NCBI RefSeq assembly: GCF_036492635.1
Contig: NZ_AP025308.1
Coordinates: forward strand, 124,001-188,000
Length of the DNA: 64,000 nucleotides
Source of the DNA: Aureibacter tunicatorum
GTDB taxonomy: Bacteria > Bacteroidota > Bacteroidia > Cytophagales > Cyclobacteriaceae
Direction: 5' to 3'
Shown: positions 61,959 through 64,000 of the stretch, piece after piece
Layout: each line of letters begins with the position of its first letter
How positions within the stretch are numbered: position 1 is the first letter of the stretch
Position numbers and translations under genes: made by a program
Notes under the pieces: model-generated
Told to the model about the DNA's origin: nothing
The model's database searches: none
Seen by the model: only the letters and a program-made list of their open reading frames with translations

Positions 61959-63767
61959 ATGGGCGTAGGACTCGTTGACAGCAATTCAGATTTAGCAACA
62001 GCAATTGTTAGTGTAGGGGGCAAGACATTGGATGACAAATTTCAAATTGTATCCTTGGAAGTAGAGAATAGGCTTAACAGAATTCCTGTGTCAAAAATTG
62101 TCATGCTTGATGGAGATATGGAAAAAGGAACTTTTCCGAATAGCGAATTGAGCGATTTCAAGCATGGAGCTAAAGTTAGTTTGAGTTTTGGATATCATAC
62201 TGAAGAAACAAAGGTCTTTGAGGGGGTTATTACTTCGTTGCAAGTTCGGGTCAAAAGGTATGGCAGTCGTAAAGTAGCGTCCCAATTTATTATTGAATGC
62301 TCTCATGAGATGGTTTCGATGAAAGGCAGTGTTAGAAGCCAGTTTTTTAAAGGGAAAAAAGACAGTGAAGTAATGTCGTCGTTGGCTAAAGATCATGGTG
62401 TGACAGCAAGCGTGGAGTCAACGGATGTAAAGCATGAAAACTTGGTTCAATATAACAGTTGCGATTGGGATTTTTTTAAAAATAGAGCGAGAGCCAATGG
62501 TTTGGTGATTCAAGTAACTCCGGATTCAAAAGTAAAAGTAGCTAAACCGCAAGTCTCGAAAAAGCCTGCTGTTTCTTTGGATTACGGGATGAATGTCTTA
62601 GACTTTGATTGTGAGTTAAACGCAGTAGGACAATTGGATCAAGTAAAAGTTTCGGCATGGGATTCGGGAAGTCTGAAAGCGGTTGATGGCTCATCCAAGG
62701 ATTTGAAAGTGGGTGGGCAAAGCAGTGTGTCGGCTAAAACTATGGCAAGCGCGGTGAAAGTAAAGCCTTTTGAAATAACATCTTCTTTGCCTATAGAGTC
62801 TTCGGAGCTTAAAGCTTGGGCTTCAGGGATTATAGCTTATTCAAGAATGTCTTCGATAAGAGGAAAAATTTTGACATTGGGAGTCGCAGAGGTAAGAGTT
62901 AATGATGGTGTTCAATTAGAAGGTTTTGGAGGGAAATTCAATGGCATTGCTTATGTGTCAGGTTATAGACATTTTTTGAAATCAGGAAAGTGGTTTACCG
63001 AAATTTATATTGGTTTGCAGTTTGATGATTTTAATTTGGGAGCCGTGTTCAAGGACGGTTCAGATTGGGCTGTTTCCTTGCCAAGAATAGATGGAGTGCA
63101 TAAAGGGAAAGTTAATAAATTGGATGGCGACCCTCAAAGCCAAGGAAGATTATTAGTTGATGTGCCATCGATTGAAGCCGGCGGAGACGGTCTTTGGGCT
63201 AGGTTATGTCAGGATTATGCTTCTAGCGGAGCTGGATTGTTTTTTGTTCCTGAAAAAGGCGATGAGGTTGTTTTGGCTTTTGAGAATGGAGATCCGAGGT
63301 TTCCGATTATCGTAGGTTCTATTTATGGCAAAAAGAATTCTTCTCCAGAGAAATTATCATCAAGCAATGCCAAGAAAATGTTTCAAAGTCCCAAAGGATT
63401 GAAAATGTTGTTTGATGATGAGAGTAAAGAGATTTCGTTTGAAACGCCTGGTGGTAATAAATTGGTTCTCAGCGATAATAGCAAAGGAATCACATTAGAA
63501 GATTCAAATCAAAATTCGATGAAAATGGGGAGTAGCGGAGTTGAGTTTTCAGCAAATCAAGATTTTAAAGTTGATGCGAAAAACAATTTTGAGGCTGCTG
63601 GAATGGCAGGGGTGGATCTCAAGTCCGATATCGGTGAAGTCAGTTTGAAGGGGTTTAATGTATCAGCCAAAGCTGATTTGAGTTTTGAAGCTGAAGGAGG
63701 CTTGGAAGCGAAAGTATCCTCTTCAAGTATTTTGACTCTGAAAGGAACATTTGTATTTATAAATTAG
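61959..63767 (+). CDS. VgrG-like spike/hub protein (Afp8)
   Basis: A 602-residue fusion of gp27-like and gp5-like modules. Residues 1-375 form the hub (GYHTEETKVFEGVITSLQVRVKR, then KGKKDSEVMSSLAKDHGV). An OB-fold (about 380-470) has the phage baseplate V motif GRLLVDVPSIEAGGDGLWARL and FFVPEKGDEVVLAFENGDPRFPIIVGSIYG. The C-terminal 130 residues are a beta-helix (ISFETPGGNKLVLSDNSKGITLEDS) that forms the needle. No effector extension or lysozyme is seen. It is 3 bp after the LysM gene. It trimerises at the tip of the tube and carries the PAAR cone encoded 121 bp downstream. Confidence 0.93.
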   Translation: MGVGLVDSNSDLATAIVSVGGKTLDDKFQIVSLEVENRLNRIPVSKIVMLDGDMEKGTFPNSELSDFKHGAKVSLSFGYHTEETKVFEGVITSLQVRVKRYGSRKVASQFIIECSHEMVSMKGSVRSQFFKGKKDSEVMSSLAKDHGVTASVESTDVKHENLVQYNSCDWDFFKNRARANGLVIQVTPDSKVKVAKPQVSKKPAVSLDYGMNVLDFDCELNAVGQLDQVKVSAWDSGSLKAVDGSSKDLKVGGQSSVSAKTMASAVKVKPFEITSSLPIESSELKAWASGIIAYSRMSSIRGKILTLGVAEVRVNDGVQLEGFGGKFNGIAYVSGYRHFLKSGKWFTEIYIGLQFDDFNLGAVFKDGSDWAVSLPRIDGVHKGKVNKLDGDPQSQGRLLVDVPSIEAGGDGLWARLCQDYASSGAGLFFVPEKGDEVVLAFENGDPRFPIIVGSIYGKKNSSPEKLSSSNAKKMFQSPKGLKMLFDDESKEISFETPGGNKLVLSDNSKGITLEDSNQNSMKMGSSGVEFSANQDFKVDAKNNFEAAGMAGVDLKSDIGEVSLKGFNVSAKADLSFEAEGGLEAKVSSSSILTLKGTFVFIN

Positions 63768-63770
63768 ACA

Positions 63771-63864
63771 TTATCACGATTGATTTTTTATACCATTTTC
63801 TTTCCCTTTGGAGGGAATACAAGGGAGGATGATTAAGAAAACCATAAAAAACTAATCGTGATAA
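63771..63864. repeat. Inverted-repeat element between the spike and PAAR genes
   Basis: TTATCACGATT (63771-63781) and AATCGTGATAA (63854-63864) are perfect 11-bp inverted repeats at the ends of a 94-bp segment that has an inner TTCCC/GGGAA hairpin. ACA flanks both ends. It may be a folded RNA, a protein-binding dyad or a MITE-like remnant. Confidence 0.45.
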
Positions 63865-63888
63865 ACATTATTAATAAAAAAAATAATT

Positions 63889-64000
63889 ATGCCTCCAGCA
63901 GCTAGATTGACGGATATGCACGCATGTCCAAATGTAGAGATTATTGTCCCCCATGTGGGAGGACCTATTGTTGGCCCGGGATGTCCAACTGTATTAATCG
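63889..64000 (+). CDS. PAAR-repeat spike tip protein (Afp10-like), N-terminal fragment
   Basis: The frame is open to the right edge. The first 37 residues, MPPAARLTDMHACPN followed by VEIIVPHVGGPIVGPGCPTVLI, have the PAAR pattern of PxAAR, a DxHxCP metal-binding site (His11, Cys13) and a GGPIVGPGCP stretch. PAAR proteins cap the VgrG-like spike as a sharpened cone and may carry effector domains downstream, which are outside the window. It is the last gene here and follows the spike gene in the usual order. Confidence 0.85.
   Translation, partial: MPPAARLTDMHACPNVEIIVPHVGGPIVGPGCPTVLI

Noticed and set aside
45406-64000. Canonical type VI secretion system or tailed prophage
   Set aside because: The spike is VgrG-like, but an Afp15-type ATPase, CIS tape measure and Afp12-like wedge are present and no Tss membrane-complex, capsid, terminase or integrase gene is seen.

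Overview
This is a low-GC segment from a free-living, gliding-type Bacteroidota, most like the Cytophagales (Persicobacter/Flammeovirga/Aureibacter relatives). The evidence is type IX secretion (T9SS) C-terminal sorting domains of types A and B, a PorP/SprF partner, a lipidated TamA (TamL) next to TamB, a DUF3078 protein, a Ptb-Buk pair, TAnnTTTG-type -7 boxes, and little use of Shine-Dalgarno sites. The exact genus is inference.

Layout. 0-7 kb: end of a sodium/sugar symporter, a small zinc-ribbon protein, phosphate butyryltransferase and butyrate kinase, a small unknown protein, a FetAB-type metal exporter, an MFS transporter and a YedK/HMCES-type abasic-site protein. 7-19 kb: one 4008-residue secreted M6-family metalloprotease-like surface protein carrying thirteen 83-residue Ig-like repeats of two subfamilies and a T9SS type A tail. 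19-26.7 kb: two outer-membrane beta-barrel proteins, an M3 oligopeptidase, yidD, and a three-gene operon of coiled-coil secreted protein, type B-CTD protein and PorP/SprF.

26.8-30.8 kb is a replication and partition block: a Rep_3-type initiator, a roughly 570-bp iteron region with at least 14 copies of a 15-bp element (nine spaced 20-22 bp apart except for one larger first step), an AT-rich stretch, a ParB-like gene, a ParA with an N-terminal HTH, and a paired 13-bp palindrome upstream of parA. Sampled GC skew of the + strand changes from C-rich to G-rich across this block irrespective of gene strand. The block therefore looks like the working origin of a large replicon (chromid, second chromosome or megaplasmid) that also carries ordinary metabolic and envelope genes.

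30.8-41 kb: tamB-tamL, a DUF3078 protein and a UbiB/ABC1 kinase, all on the minus strand. 41-45.4 kb: exonuclease I, penicillin-binding protein 1C and a small membrane coiled-coil protein in one tight plus-strand unit. 45.4 kb to the end: part of an extracellular contractile injection system (Afp/MAC/T6SS-iv class), consisting of a baseplate wedge protein, an exceptionally long 3843-residue tape-measure protein, an Afp15-type AAA+ ATPase, a DUF5908-type small protein, an Afp7-like tube/LysM protein, a VgrG-like spike and the start of a PAAR tip protein. Sheath, tube, gp25 and effector genes are not in the window and probably lie beyond its right edge.
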